Assembly: GCA_014904845.1 (NCBI GenBank)
Contig: MU119214.1
Span: 372,001-436,000 of the forward strand
Source: Acephala macrosclerotiorum
Lineage: Eukaryota > Ascomycota > Leotiomycetes > Helotiales > Mollisiaceae
Direction: 5' to 3'
DNA: 64,000 nucleotides
The notes under the pieces are model-generated. The model saw nothing but the letters and a program-made list of their open reading frames with translations. It searched no databases and had not been told where the DNA came from. Positions 23,396-36,709 of the stretch are shown piece after piece. Made by a program: the position numbers and the translations under genes. Every line of letters starts with the position of its first letter. Positions within the stretch are counted from its first letter, which is position 1.

Positions 23396-24159
23396 CCAGG
23401 TGCAAATAAGTCGAAAACTCGCTAGTATAGCTCCCAAATTTGGTATGCTTTTTGCGCAATCCCTTCAACGCGCAAGCATAGTCTTGCAGGCCCTCGCAAC
23501 AAGAAAAAGTCAAACCGCTGACGCCACTGTTCACAGACTTCGATATAAAGGAACAAAGCGACGTGTGGAGGGTATTTATAGAGGCTCGAGTGCGTGGGTT
23601 TTGAAACAGGTGATGTTCATTGAAGATGGACTTTAATCGCACGGTCAACGTGGTTCTGTAAGTTTCTAGGGTTCTTGGCCCGGAGAATTTCAGTGGTGGA
23701 TAGGTTTGTGATCTTCACAATGATCTCACATTGTGCCTGAATAAATAATAATGCCTGAGTGGATATTGTAATTGGTTTGCTAAGGGGCGCGGCATTGCTA
23801 GCCAATACCGACGCATATTATAACAGTCCTCACCGCAAGATATACCACGGTCTCAGCGTAGTAGGTCTTGTCTGGAAAGTCTGTGTGTATTGGTGCGTCT
23901 GTCTAAAGAGTTGAGAGCTCTGGAGAGCTGTAAATAAGGTAGAAGCTAGGTGGAAGCTAGTGCACGTGACCACCCTAACACATATGAAGCCTTGTAGGAC
24001 GGCGTGGATTGAATAGCTTTTGCGGTATCGTACGTTGCTTTAATGATATCGTTCATCTCTTTGGCAATGTCGTTTGTCTCTTCCAACATTAACCTCCTTT
24101 AACATCTTCTTCCAACATCAACCTCTTCCAGCATCCTCTAGCATCAAGCATCCTCCACA
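23396..24159. other. No supported gene
   Basis: Moderately AT-rich sequence with short frames only, next to the AT-rich island. At about 24060-24180 there is a run of irregular repeats of the type CATCNTCYAACA / CCTCCAACAT. Confidence 0.4.
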
Positions 24160-24760
24160 TTAAGCACCCTCTAACAACATCTCTCCAATCATTGTAACAT
24201 CCAAATCCTTGTGCTCTGGTAGACTTTCAATCAACTCTGCGTGCACCGAAACTAAGCTAATTAATTGGCTTTCAAAACGATGTGCGTTTGGCTCGGCTAC
24301 ACGTTCTGGTGGAAAGCGTCTCGCATGTTCGCGTTGCTTCGACAATAAATAAATGGTCTCGTCCGTCTTCGAATTATCGTCGTCACATTCAAGCTCAACA
24401 ACCCTACTCTTACAGAATGTCCTTAAGGAAGGAATCAGAGCTTGCACGTCTTGAGCAACTGCTTCGAGAAGCAGATGAGCGGGCAGATATGAGCGAAGAC
24501 GTGCAGAGGGCAGAACAGGAGCGAAGGCGTGCAGGAGGAAGCCGACCAGCGTGCAGAGCAGGAATGAACACGTGCGGAGAATGAGCGAAGACGTGCGGAG
24601 GACGAGCAGCAAGTGGTGCCGACTTTGCTGCAGCCGAGGGGCTTCAAGAGGCTCGCGGAGGATGGTGCTGGCCATTATCTGCGAGAGTTGGTGGGTGCCC
24701 GTGATCGGCCTGGGACTGCGCATTACCCATCTCAGGTTGCGTGGTTGAGGACGGTGTAAG
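24160..24760. pseudogene. Degenerate coiled-coil gene debris
   Basis: On the plus strand from 24418 a heptad-like coil is readable (ELARLEQLLREADERAD, then RAEQERRRA). After a frame change near 24530 it continues as QEEADQRAEQE, a TGA in place of Arg, then TRAENERRRAEDEQQ and a further coding-looking 40 codons (LAEDGAGHYLRELVGARDRP) to about 24760. On the minus strand, 24160-24420 reads as a charged protein tail (LECDDDNSKTDETIYLLSKQ, QLISLVSVHAELIESLPEHK). The broken plus-strand frame and the CGA-to-TGA stop suggest a decayed member of a dispersed Glu/Arg-rich coiled-coil family. The two strands may derive from two different genes. Confidence 0.45.
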
Positions 24761-25217
24761 GCTGTGTGGCCGTCTGAGGTAGTGTGTTGGGCTATGCTCA
24801 AGAGGCGTAAGAGCCACGTCGGCGATGGTCGAGGAGATGATCACTCGACAATGAGGGGGAGCAGGAAGAGGAGGTGGTGGTGATGGTAGGATTCCACGGA
24901 CGGGTGCTGCGTGCTAGCAAAGACACAATGGAAGGAGGGTGGGATAGATAAATGTGACCACGTGTCACAGGACTTTTGAGGGTCTTCTCCCAATATCAAC
25001 GAAGTGGTCCCTCCTCCAGTTCAATCGCATTTCAGATTACTCCAGAAGAGATTGGCGGAGCCCCAATTTGAGTCTAAACTCTAAAGGGTTGATTCCCTTG
25101 GTGACATTTCCCTTGGTGGCGAGCACCTTGAAATACTGTTCTTGCATTTCATTGATAGTGATCCCTCCAATACACCGCCGTTCCTTAGCCTTTAAATAAC
25201 GCGTGTGGTCCGAATTA
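24761..25217. other. Intergenic, nothing recognised
   Basis: 3' flank of RVB1. A CCACGTGTCAC motif lies near 24958. No gene. Confidence 0.4.
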
Positions 25218-26700
<1,483 letters not shown>

Positions 26701-26799
26701 GATATTGGATTGTTTTGTGGATGGTGAGCGGGATATGAGCAGAAAATTGATACGCGCAGGAAAGAAATGTGGGCGGGCACGACTTCTCAGTAGAGAAGC

Positions 26800-27330
26800 T
26801 TATTTACAAAGTATTAAGGCATCAACTTTTAAAGCCTGATTATTCAAAGTAGTATTAATTAATAGCCGGTTAACTTCCTTAGCTCGCTTCGTTTACAATC
26901 GACGGAAGTAAGTATTATACGGAACTAAATATTATAATCAAAATACGATATTAATTAAATTAATTATAATAATTTTTTAATTAATTTAAAAATTTAAATA
27001 AAAAAAAATATAATATTTAAGAATATTTTTATTTATAAATTATATATATTTAAATTATTATAAATTTTTTTTTATAATTTTTAAAATAAATAAATAATTA
27101 TATTTCAAATTTAAAAATTATTAAATATAATATTATAAACATTTAAATTTTTTTAAAATTAATTTTAAATTTAATAAATTTAAAAAAAATTATAATAAAA
27201 AAATTTAAATATAAATTTTATAAAAAAAAAAAATATTTATTTCGAACGATTTTTGAAATTAACTTATTAATATACTCCTTAAAATAAAATACCTTGGAAA
27301 AAGTACTTAATATCCAAAGTACAAAGTAAC
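26800..27330. repeat. AT-rich island 2
   Basis: About 500 bp, nearly pure A/T between about 26930 and 27240, with long ATTTAAATTT-type runs. It ends at a 12-base G run near 27331-27342. Same RIP-like character as island 1. Confidence 0.7.
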
Positions 27331-27823
27331 TCGGGGGGGGGGGTTTCCATGTCCTGGTCTTCCTAGAGAATTCTCTTTCCGCGATCAAAGACAGGAACAA
27401 CGCCTTAAACGTGTTGATACGGCTTACTTGAGCGCGCTTCAGATAGGACGGCTTCAAGACATCAAGATTACAGCACTTGCGGTTCGCTTCTATCACGATT
27501 CACAAATAAGGATGTGGAGAATGAGGAGCAATCATTATCTATTTATGTCTGTACGCACGGTACTGAAATGTTTCAGCACAAGAGCAGTGCAATGCTGAAA
27601 TCCATGGTATTTTCATCCATCCATCCATCCATCCGTCCAGCCAGCCAGCCATAACGCCCAAAAAGATCTTATTGTAATTCAATGCCACTCCATATGAACA
27701 TAATGCAACTAGTCAACCAACCGGCCTATCAAAGAGCACCTCTATGCGCAATGGTGATGATCCTCCAAATAGGCTTTTGACTTCGTAACGTTACCATGCA
27801 GACACAGTCACCCAAAGGCCACC
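27331..27823. other. Intergenic with short tetranucleotide repeat
   Basis: 3' flank of the SDS3-like gene. A CATC microsatellite followed by a CAGC run lies at about 27615-27650. Confidence 0.5.
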
Positions 27824-29589
27824 TCATAATCGGTTCATGATGAGTCTACGACCACCAGTAGACTTTGACTTCGTGATGCTATCGCCGGAAGCCTGACGAC
27901 TCATCGAGGTACCTCCCATCGAGCTTGCCTGCGACAACTGCGGAACCATTTCGTGACCACCAATCTCATCTCTCACACTGCTCGTCGGGATATTTTGGCC
28001 TCTGACATTTGACTGGAGCAGGCTCTTTGCATCGTTAGGAACGACGTAGCTGTAATCTCTCGTAGCGAATGTGTCCATGAGTTTTCTGTAGGTCTTGGGA
28101 TAGTATGCGGCTTCTTCGAGGAGTGACTTCGCTCCGGGTTCCAATTCCAGGTTTGCTCCAATGCCTTTCTCGTCGTTGAAGGCTCTCGTTCTGCGAATAA
28201 GATCTATCTCTGCGTTTGCGTCCTCGAGGTTTAGGCCGGTTAAAGTTGCGACGTTATCCGTCCTACTCGAGAAATTCCTTGAACCTAATGAATTGATCAT
28301 AGGAGGCAGTTTCGGGATTTGTTTGCTGAGGGCATCCATAGCACCTGGATAATTGATATCTGGGAACACTTCGAAGCCCAGACCTGTTTGTAGATACGTG
28401 CCTCGAGTGCTTCGAGTCGCATGAGAAAACTGTCGCTCCATGCCAACACCCCCCGGTGGAGAGTCTGTATCCTCAGCACCAGGATCTGTAGCAGCTGCAG
28501 CAGCCTTCCCGTTCTCGGAACTTGCATCGGACTTGCCATTCGGAGGAGATTCGACATCGCCAGCGGCCTGTGTAGGGCGGACCATGTAAGAGTAAGCCGC
28601 AAGGGCGGCGGTATTGTAGGTCATCGACAGCTCCTTCTCTATGAAAAGTTTTTCGATGCTGTAGAGAGGAGAATCGAATTGTAGAGCACTGTTGTGGTGC
28701 TTCTCGGCGTGCCAGACAGGGGTGCTTGTGCCATTGTCTAAACGTTGACGGGATGGTGCAGGAGACTCATCGCTATCCTGAGCCTTGCGCTTGCGCTTGT
28801 TACTGTCTGCAAAGTTCGGAAGCTCTTCTGCCTCTCGACGATGTCGTGTAGCTCGCTTGCCGTGAATGCCGCCTGGGCTGGAGGGGTTCGCAAGACCGAA
28901 TTGACTGGGGTGAAGCAGGTACGCATTGTCATTATTGATCTCGAGGGCCTCCTTGTCTTTCGAAAGTCTCGCCTTCTTGCTTATGACGCTGTTGATCAAG
29001 CGATCGCGCAATGTGCCGGCAAGCGCTTTATATTCGTTGGCTGCGAGCTTTCTCTTGTAGACATGGTGGGCATCGATCTCTCCTTTTTTGACCTCAAAGT
29101 TGCGCTGATTTAAGGTTAGCAGCTGCAGATGATGGCAGACGAGGGCAGACGATGGCTACATACTAGGTGCTGAGCTAACATAGTATCCTTTTCCTCAATA
29201 GCATCGTTGATCTCCCTTGCGAAATCGGCGTAGATTTTGCCAGCCTGGAGAGGGGGCTCCTCGCTCATGCTCTTCATCATCATTCTTCGTATCTCTTCCT
29301 TGACCAAATTGTCGACCTCTTCAGGTTTATCAGGGAGGACATGACTGCCATGAGGTTCGGCATTGGTGATGAGGTTGATATCAACCTGAATTGACTGTAG
29401 TTGATTGCGGTAGTGTCTGTCGCGATTCGCAGTGAAGCCAATATTCATATCATTGAGCCGGTCCTGAAGTTGCGTACGGCGTTTGTCTCTCTTGGAAAGT
29501 TGCTGTTGTGGTAGAGGGGAATTTGACTGCTGGCGATCGCCCCGATGCCCCGAACCCATGTTGGGCGAGAGTTGAGGGGAAACACTCAT
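27824..29589 (-). CDS. SDS3: Sds3-like subunit of the Rpd3/Sin3 histone deacetylase complex
   Basis: Exons 29589-29164 and 29104-27824 with a 59-nt intron (GTATGT...ATCAG), 568 residues. The N-terminal Sds3-type region has SKRDKRRTQLQDRLNDMN, then RDRHYRNQLQSIQVDINLI, and coiled-coil-like helices across the intron. After it come SVISKKARLSKDKEALEI, AYLLHPSQFGLANPSSPGGI and a basic KRATRHRREAEE block, all characteristic of fungal proteins annotated as deacetylase complex subunit Sds3. The C-terminal 250 residues are less conserved, with Ser-rich ends. Expected role: nuclear co-repressor scaffolding. Assignment rests on these motifs only; a related Dep1-type subunit is the main alternative. Confidence 0.7.
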
Positions 29590-30396
29590 GGTGGGAGGAG
29601 GATCTCGACGGCGGAGGCAGATGTGAGTGTGATCGTAGATTAGGAAGGTGCGAATGGGGTTCTGTAGCCTGCAGGCGCGTAGATTCGAAAATAGAGGGTA
29701 CCGCGGTTTTGCAGAACGTAGTTGTAAAATTCGAAACGGGGAGTTCGAGAAAGAGTCTTAGAGGAAGGGCGGGGTCGAGTATTTATGCTGTGTGCGTGCT
29801 AGGGTATCCAAAAGAGCGTTCGCTACATTTGCTATTGTGTCGCGACGAGAGGAAGACAATAGGAGGCTTTGCTATTGTGAGAATCATCCACTCTCCTCGT
29901 TCTGCGATACAGCTGTGAGCCGGAAGGTGACGATCCCTGCAAGCTCTGGGCCGACGAGACGCTAGGAGCGTAAGTTAATCCGACCCGCGCGGGGCTAGTC
30001 ATGTGATATCTGGTTGAGAAATACCAAGGTAGGAAGGATATTTTGCTGAATCAGTCGCGATCGTTCATGCGAGGGTGGAATTGCGGAAGGCGTCAAGCGG
30101 CCACTAAGTATTAGTGGTCAATTACGTTTAGTCGTCACAGGGAAACATTCGTATGATAATGTACAGTACAGTACTCATTCTTGCAGACTGTCTAATCCTC
30201 GATTATGTATGGTGGTGTATCATGAACCATTCTTTGGCCGAACGCCCGCAAATGCCACCAGGTTTGATACGCTCAATAAAGTCCCTGAAATGCGAAACGC
30301 CATGTCAGCAACCCGTAGTCGCACCATTTCCATGGATTATCCTCCGCCGGCTGATGCATCTGCGCTATGAAATTCTCCCCAACGCCCCTTCCCGAA
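29590..30396. other. Intergenic, promoter side of SDS3-like gene
   Basis: 807 bp, short frames only; no repeat or RNA gene seen. Confidence 0.4.
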
Positions 30397-33300
30397 TCAA
30401 GAACCGTACGCCGCACTAGGACCAGCAGTCTCCCTGAAGCTGTCAAACTCTGGTGGCACCTTCCAACCATGCGTCATACAGGCACGCTTGAATGCTTCAA
30501 TGGCCTCATGAGTTCCATAGTCTCGTTGTGAACAAGGGCTTCGACTTTCCAGGCGTGCAGGCTTTGGCTCCAAGCTGGAAATCGCCATGCGAACCTGAAG
30601 CAGGATACTCTCAATGGTAGAAACCGAGCTCCACCCCGTATTCGTCAACAACTCCATACACATAGCACCACCCGCAGTGACATGACCGCCGCCTCCGCTG
30701 AAGAATGGTATGAACCGAGGTCGGATGACTCGAACGAAAGGTGGGCTGAATGGGAAATCCTTGCCAAATCGAATCTCTAGGACAATGCTGGTGAGTCCGG
30801 CAACTTTCATATCCTTAGCGAGTGGTAGTTCGGCATCAAATGAGTGAAGCTCAACAATCCACTGGTACACATTGCTGATCAGATCTTGGTCAATATACCA
30901 ACCAAGTTCGTGCAATGGCGTCTTGTTCTGAAGTGCCAAAACCTCCTGGAGAGCTCTGTTGAGACTCTTGGTTGCGGAAGATGTGGCATAGGACGGAGGC
31001 TCTAACATTGGAAGGGTAGATTGATCCAGTGAGCCTGGGACGAAATCTGTCATTGGCGTGGCATCAACCTTTGTAGCAGAGCTTCTGGTAAAGATGTCAG
31101 TGACCCATCTGAATTTTCCTTTTGGTTGGACAACTGACAGGTTGTTAGATTTTTCCTTTCCTTTGCCCTTGATGTTGGTATTCTCATCGTCAGTCATGAG
31201 AAACTGGATGTCATCCATGTCCTCTTCGCTGACAGCCCAATCCAAGTGAGCCGATGTTGTGGTAGACGATGCATTCTTGTGTCGCTTATTCGTCGGAGCA
31301 CCAGCCTTCGCATCGTGGCGGAATGCCCGCGAAATTGTGGCAGCACATTTTGGCACGCCAATCGATTTATTAAGGGTAGACTTCGCAGTGTAGCTTGGGT
31401 CTTGCTCCACATCCTGAGCCGGATTAGGTGTGCTAACATATGTCAGTTGTGAGAGAAATAAGATAGGAGCGTGTAGAGACATACCAGGCGGGTGCGGCTT
31501 GGTTCCCGGCATTGTTGTAGACTCCACTATCGGCGTTCTGAGAAAGCACAAGCAGGTATCTGCATTGAATCCAATCAACGTGCTGGACGACGAGGTAAGG
31601 GCTGCTGCTCGCAAATTTAGTAGGGCAATTGACGATCTCATTCAAGCTCATAGCCGACGAGATCTTTAGTTCGGAACCATGCCACATGCACTATCCAACG
31701 TTAGCTTAAATTTACGCAGTTGAAATGGCGACACCTACAGCACTTTGTTGTGCGTATCCAGTGGATATATTTTGATCCATGGCATGGTACACTCCGTGTC
31801 CAAAGGCTCTACCATGAAGAGTCTCCTTGAAATCTAAACCAGACCTGATGATACTGTGCCAGTTCTGCAAGGGGCTTCCGTGCCATGCCCAGATGGTTGG
31901 GTAACGAGCATTGATTTCGTTCAATTCCTGCTGCGACTTCAAGGCATTGTAGAATCTCTGCTCTTTGTCTGGGGAGCCTTGAGCGAAACGAAATTGGACC
32001 CAGTTGGCAGAGATATTTGAAACTCTTTGATCGAGCCTGACCTTGGCCATGGCTGCGTCGGTATCTTCCTGACCTGGGCATCTATCAACTTGGACGATAC
32101 AGGAGCGGTTCGAAGCAATGATCCAGCGAAGGATACCAAGGGCAGCTGGGGATATTCGCTCCTTCCAAGCCTTGAGACTTGGTTCAGAGAATCGGCTCTG
32201 CTGAGTCAAATATGCTCCCATTTCCTTCACGCTTGGCAGAGTTTGCAACAAGGTGACGATGGTCTCAGACTTATCTGCATCATTCATGTCGTCGAAATTT
32301 TGATTGTAAACCGCGATCTTAGCTGGTACAATGGCCGATGGCGGGGGAGTGGTTGCGGGTGTGGCCAGATTGGCTGACGAGTCTTTTGGTGGGACTGGGG
32401 CATTCAAGGTTCCGCCTTGAGTAACAGCTGGGGATAAGTGGATGGTCGGGAAGAAGGAAATATCTTCGACTCGATAGTGTTCAGGATTTCGTCCTAGGTT
32501 GTATCAGCATAATAGGATCTATAGAGAGTTTTTAGGATACTTGAACTCACCTGAAGCAGTCACAACAACCCACTCTCCAATACGGACTGGGCAAGATTGG
32601 CTGGCGTCGAAGAGCATCTCGTGACGGTTGACGTCAAATTGAATGTCAAAAAGTAGACTGGCGACGTCGGCAGGGACGGCAGTAGTTGTGACAGGAGGCT
32701 GTAAGCTTCGGTGGCCGGCATAGCCGGCCGAGTATGCTTGAGTGATGCGAGCAGATACTGGAGGAACCGCCAGGCTCATACCAGTAGGATACTCTCTGAG
32801 TCGTTGATTCTAGAATTCGGATTAATTTTGAGGCTCATATGAGACAACACGGGAATAATGGTGACTTACAAAAGCACTGGTATACGCGAAGCTGACCAGC
32901 AGATCAACCACATATGGCTGCGTAGCGATCTCGTGTTCCACTGAAGGTCCGAATCCAAGAGACATGTACTGATACAGACACAAAGGCTTGCTGCAGACGT
33001 AGGGCTTCAAGGCCTCAAATTCCTCCTCGATTCGGTCATGACACACGAGACAGAACTCGGTGCAGCGAGTAAGATATCTCATGCAGAACTGTGCAGCCAG
33101 GAGAGGGACTGAATATTCCTGAAGATGACGGTCGTTAAATTGATCGGCAGTCACAGCCTCGGGGAGCGTGTCCTCTTTTCGGCCGGTCTCCTGGAAGTAT
33201 TCGTCCGGAAGTTCTTCGCTGTGATCATCAAGTCTTCCTTGCTTGTCGTTGAAATACCGCTTGGCGCCGTCCCACCCCATTGCGATGAGGCTTCGAATCT

Positions 33301-34422
33301 TGAGGAGGGAAATAAATTGGTTGTTGATGAAGTCGTTAAGTGAACTGCTGATGAACATGTTCGAGAAGCCTGCTGGGGTCTTGGTAGCTGGCTCATCTGC
33401 ATCCGCACCTTTCGAAGTCGATTTGCCCGCATCTTTGGTAATATCTGTGAAAGCTGCGAGGGCTTCAACTAGCGTTGGCTTGTACTGATTGCTAATACCG
33501 ACACGAAATGAGATGTCGAGATTCTTGGCGGCCTCGGAGATGACAGCATCGAAGGTCTTGTACCCGTTCATGTATCGAATGATCAACACGATGTATTGCT
33601 GTGGTTCTAGATCCCACGCTTGAATTGCTTCCTCAGATAATCCAAGCTTTGCTACGCGAATAGACAAGCTGAGCATACTGTTGACAGATTCGGCCTGCAT
33701 TCCGCTCAATATGCCGACGCTGAAACCGGCAAATTTGGCAGCTCGGAGGTCTCGTCGGATGCGTCTATTCAATCTCGAGGCCGACTCAGGAGCGAGGCTG
33801 ATTCGTGCATTCGAGGTGCTTGCGCCTTGACCATGGCCACCTTCGATACCAAAGTGATCACTTTCGTAGCCGTAGTCCGTACCTTCATCGTCGCTTTCAT
33901 CGTCGGATTGCTGAGCATCAGGCATATCGACGTCGTCGTCGATGCTGAGAGGATCGTTTCGAGAGCCTGTTGCAAGTGCTCGTTGGAGTTTCCGCGATAT
34001 AGTGCTAATCAACTCTGGAAGATTCACACCGATAGAGCTGTCGGCGATATCCTGAAGGACCTCGAGCGCGGCTTGGGAAACACCTGGGGTCTCGGTGAAG
34101 GCCATGAAGGAGCTGCTGGATGGGTACTCGGAAACATCTGAGGAGGTTAGTAAATGTCAAAAGCGTGGGACCTTGAAAGTAAAGTGCAAGTTGCAAGTCA
34201 TCATAGAATGACTAGAAAGGTGGACAAGGTAGAGCGCAACTTTTGGAAAAACTGCTCCGACGTACCTGGGCACAGTAGGGTAATCTCAATGGGCAATCCA
34301 GAGGCTGGTGCAAAGCACACGAGAACATCATTGTCATCCGACCCTCTTGTGACGGAAGTGATACCTGCGATAGTTTGCGCCGCAGCGACCGTAATATCGG
34401 CCAGAAAGGCTTTGCGAGGCAT
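30397..34422 (-). CDS. PARP-type ADP-ribosyltransferase fused to an E2 ubiquitin-conjugating domain
   Basis: Six exons: 34422-34266, 34137-32870, 32809-32551, 32493-31739, 31690-31485 and 31432-30397; 1226 residues; every junction keeps frame. The N-terminus MPRKAFLADITVAAAQ begins an RWD-like region. An acidic linker (DDDVDMPDAQQSDDESDDE) and a long helical middle with Cys-rich FCLVCHDRIEEEFEALKPYV follow. PARP catalytic motifs come next: WAWHGSPLQNWHSIIRSGLD and GHGVYHAMDQ give the His and Tyr, and KISSAMSLNEIVN leads to WIQCRYLLVL. No catalytic Glu is evident at the usual place, so mono-ADP-ribosylation is more likely. The C-terminal UBC domain (UBE2Q-like) has FPFSPPFVRVIRPRF and the active Cys in GGAMCMELLTNTGWSS. 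This fusion is known in fungi; substrate unknown. Probable role: linked ADP-ribosylation and ubiquitin transfer (inference). Confidence 0.9.
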
Positions 34423-35106
34423 CTTGAAGGTCGCTGTAGCCTACAGCAAGGTGGAGAAGGCTGAGGGAGTGTTGGGCACTTCAAAGTACTGCTTCCTTAG
34501 GATAGCATGTAGGTGGAAGACCAAGAATGGAGTTATGAAGAAGAACAAGCACGGAGATCGAATGGGTTGGACTGGCGCCTTTTTATTGCAGTGAATTTGG
34601 CAGCGGTATGACGCGAGGCTTGAGTGAATGAGACGCGGGTTCCAGTAATGGAAAGAGGAGCGCGCAATCATAAAGAGCCTTCTGGTACAGGTAGGAACGA
34701 TTGTCTATCCATTCCTTCTCCGGCGTCCAAGAATCAGTAGAATATTCTTGGTGATGAAAGAAGTTATAGGCAGGCGCGAGCTCAGCCTTGTGAAGTCAAC
34801 AGAACGTTAGGCAGAATCCCACTAAACTCCTATTGGTTGGTTTCGGGAGGATGATTCACCGGCCTCAAATCACCGCGACTTCAGGAAGGACACCAAATTC
34901 TGTCCAAGTTGCAGTCGAAAAGAGTGCATGTACATCAATGAAGCTGTCTCCGAACCTGAGAGAAAGAAAGAGGACGTTGAAGCTGAGAGACGCCTCTACC
35001 GACCCCTGTAAGTGCTAGCGGGTTACCCCACCGAAGCTAGAGCCCGAAAGGATCATCCAATAGATCTGGGTTCAATGTGAAGACATATCTTCTGTCTACC
35101 TGCAGC
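34423..35106. promoter_or_regulatory. Divergent intergenic region, PARP-E2 gene / COG5-like gene
   Basis: 684 bp between two divergent starts. A TACCTGCAG acceptor-like site immediately precedes the ATG at 35107, so a 5'-UTR intron is possible. Confidence 0.35.
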
Positions 35107-36219
35107 ATGGCGTGGGATTCGAAATCGGCAAGAAGGCGCCAGAACAGCAATGCTGCAGCGAGAACCGCCCAGTCGCAACCGCGAATAGCTCCCAACATTG
35201 TCATTGAGCCCAAATCAGCACACGTTGCGGATCCTGCTCTCCAGCCCTTCCTGAGCCCCTCGTTCGACCCTACAGACTACCTCAACGCTACCCTACCAGC
35301 ACTCCAAGGCTCCAGCACCTCTCAACCTGGGCGAGGAAGCGTACCTCTTGCAGAATTATCTACGCAGGCACAGACCCTTCTCTCCCATCTAAGTGCCCAT
35401 ACGACGCGATTGACAACGACCCTTACCCAACTCACCGACGAGATTCTTCGAAGTGGCAGTCGATTAGCATACGAGGTTGAGGTACTGCGCGGGGAGACAC
35501 TGGGATTATCTGAAGCATTGACAGAAGGCTTACAAGAGGATGTTGTGAAGTTTGTGCCTGGGGGCTTGGACCAAGATCTCGCGAGAAAGCCATCGCGAGC
35601 TGTAGAGATAAGCGGTCAACGAAGACGGTCCTCTACGACTACAGTACCGAAGACTCCCATACGAGAAGAAGCTCCTGCTATCGTCGATCCTCCCTTTATC
35701 CAGCAACTACGAACCCTGACTTTAGTACGTACTCGATTGGAAACGGTCATAAGGACATTTGGAGATGCCATGGCATGGACGTTTCCGCCATCCGAGGTCT
35801 CGGTGACTTCATCATTCTTGTCGGTCTCTGCACCCGAGCCAGGGTCAGACATGGCGAGCACAGAGGAGAAGGGACAACAAGTGTCCAAGAAGCTGCGAGA
35901 CGAAATTGCAGACCTACTGATTGGAGGAGACCCGGTCGAAGGCATCGAGGCAGCAGCCAAACGTGTTGAGGAGCTCAAGGAGCTGGCTGTGGTCTGGAAA
36001 GGCACTGCAGAAGAGAAAGCGAGAACAAAATTCGTGGATACTCTGGCAAAGATGGTGGAGGACAGACACAGAGATTTGCTGCGAGAAGCAGAGCAAGACT
36101 CTCGACTCCGACAGCGGGTGGAAACATTGCATGAGGAAGCCGAAGTTACTCCCGAAGAGAGCAAGCCTATTGGATATGGATTTATAAGCCAGCTGCAGAA
36201 GCTCAGAGGAGCTTCATAG
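35107..36219 (+). CDS. COG5: Conserved oligomeric Golgi complex subunit 5-like
   Basis: Intronless, 370 residues from the ATG at 35107 (frame also open to an ATG at 35077, but MAWDSKSARRR is the better start). PFLSPSFDPTDYLNATLPAL followed by LAELSTQAQTLLSHLSAHTT and LAYEVEVLRGETLGLSEAL gives the N-terminal coiled-coil region seen in fungal Cog5-type proteins, whose length is also close to yeast Cog5 (about 400). A second helical region (LRDEIADLLIGGDPVEGI, AAKRVEELKELAVVW) fills the C-terminal half. Expected role: intra-Golgi vesicle tethering. Cog7 is an alternative I cannot exclude. Confidence 0.65.
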   Translation: MAWDSKSARRRQNSNAAARTAQSQPRIAPNIVIEPKSAHVADPALQPFLSPSFDPTDYLNATLPALQGSSTSQPGRGSVPLAELSTQAQTLLSHLSAHTTRLTTTLTQLTDEILRSGSRLAYEVEVLRGETLGLSEALTEGLQEDVVKFVPGGLDQDLARKPSRAVEISGQRRRSSTTTVPKTPIREEAPAIVDPPFIQQLRTLTLVRTRLETVIRTFGDAMAWTFPPSEVSVTSSFLSVSAPEPGSDMASTEEKGQQVSKKLRDEIADLLIGGDPVEGIEAAAKRVEELKELAVVWKGTAEEKARTKFVDTLAKMVEDRHRDLLREAEQDSRLRQRVETLHEEAEVTPEESKPIGYGFISQLQKLRGAS

Positions 36220-36709
36220 TATGATCCAAATATTGATACCCGCCTTGCCGGCACTTTGACGCTATTCATCCCTGTCCGTGAATCCCTGCAAGTGATGAGC
36301 GCCGTGATCCACCAGAACGACGACACAACAACCTCAAACATCCGTAATCGCCATGATTCTCTAACCTACAATCTGATACCCACAATACGTTGTATATGAA
36401 ATGGAACATAACTTCTGTTCCACAATGCCCCTACGTCAACTCCTTGTGCTATGAGTGGGGAATTATGTCATTCACGAGGTTACTAGTCGTACCTTCCAGA
36501 TTGGCACATTCCTCTCAATATCCCTTGCCAGTCAACTACCTCCATTATCTTATCTGTCTCTTCAATTCCAGTCTCTCGTTGATCACGGTTGTGATTTCTT
36601 TTCATTCTATCTCCTAAACCGGAGCTCCAAGGACTGCGGGATCCCTTCCTTGATTCGATTCGACGGCACAGACAGCCTTCACTGCAGCACTCGTCGAGGA
36701 TATTTCATC
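36220..36709. other. Intergenic, promoter of the glycosyltransferase-like gene
   Basis: 490 bp, nothing specific seen. Confidence 0.4.

Noticed and set aside
27600..27655. CRISPR-like spaced repeat
   Set aside because: Simple CATC/CAGC microsatellite without spacers; CRISPR arrays are not expected in a fungal nuclear genome.
30397..31641. Stand-alone E2-like gene starting at 31641
   Set aside because: Its first residues are intron and out-of-frame sequence; splicing to the upstream PARP exons keeps frame at every junction.
35616..36341. 241-codon minus-strand frame
   Set aside because: Antisense to the COG5-like gene; Ser-rich with no domain.
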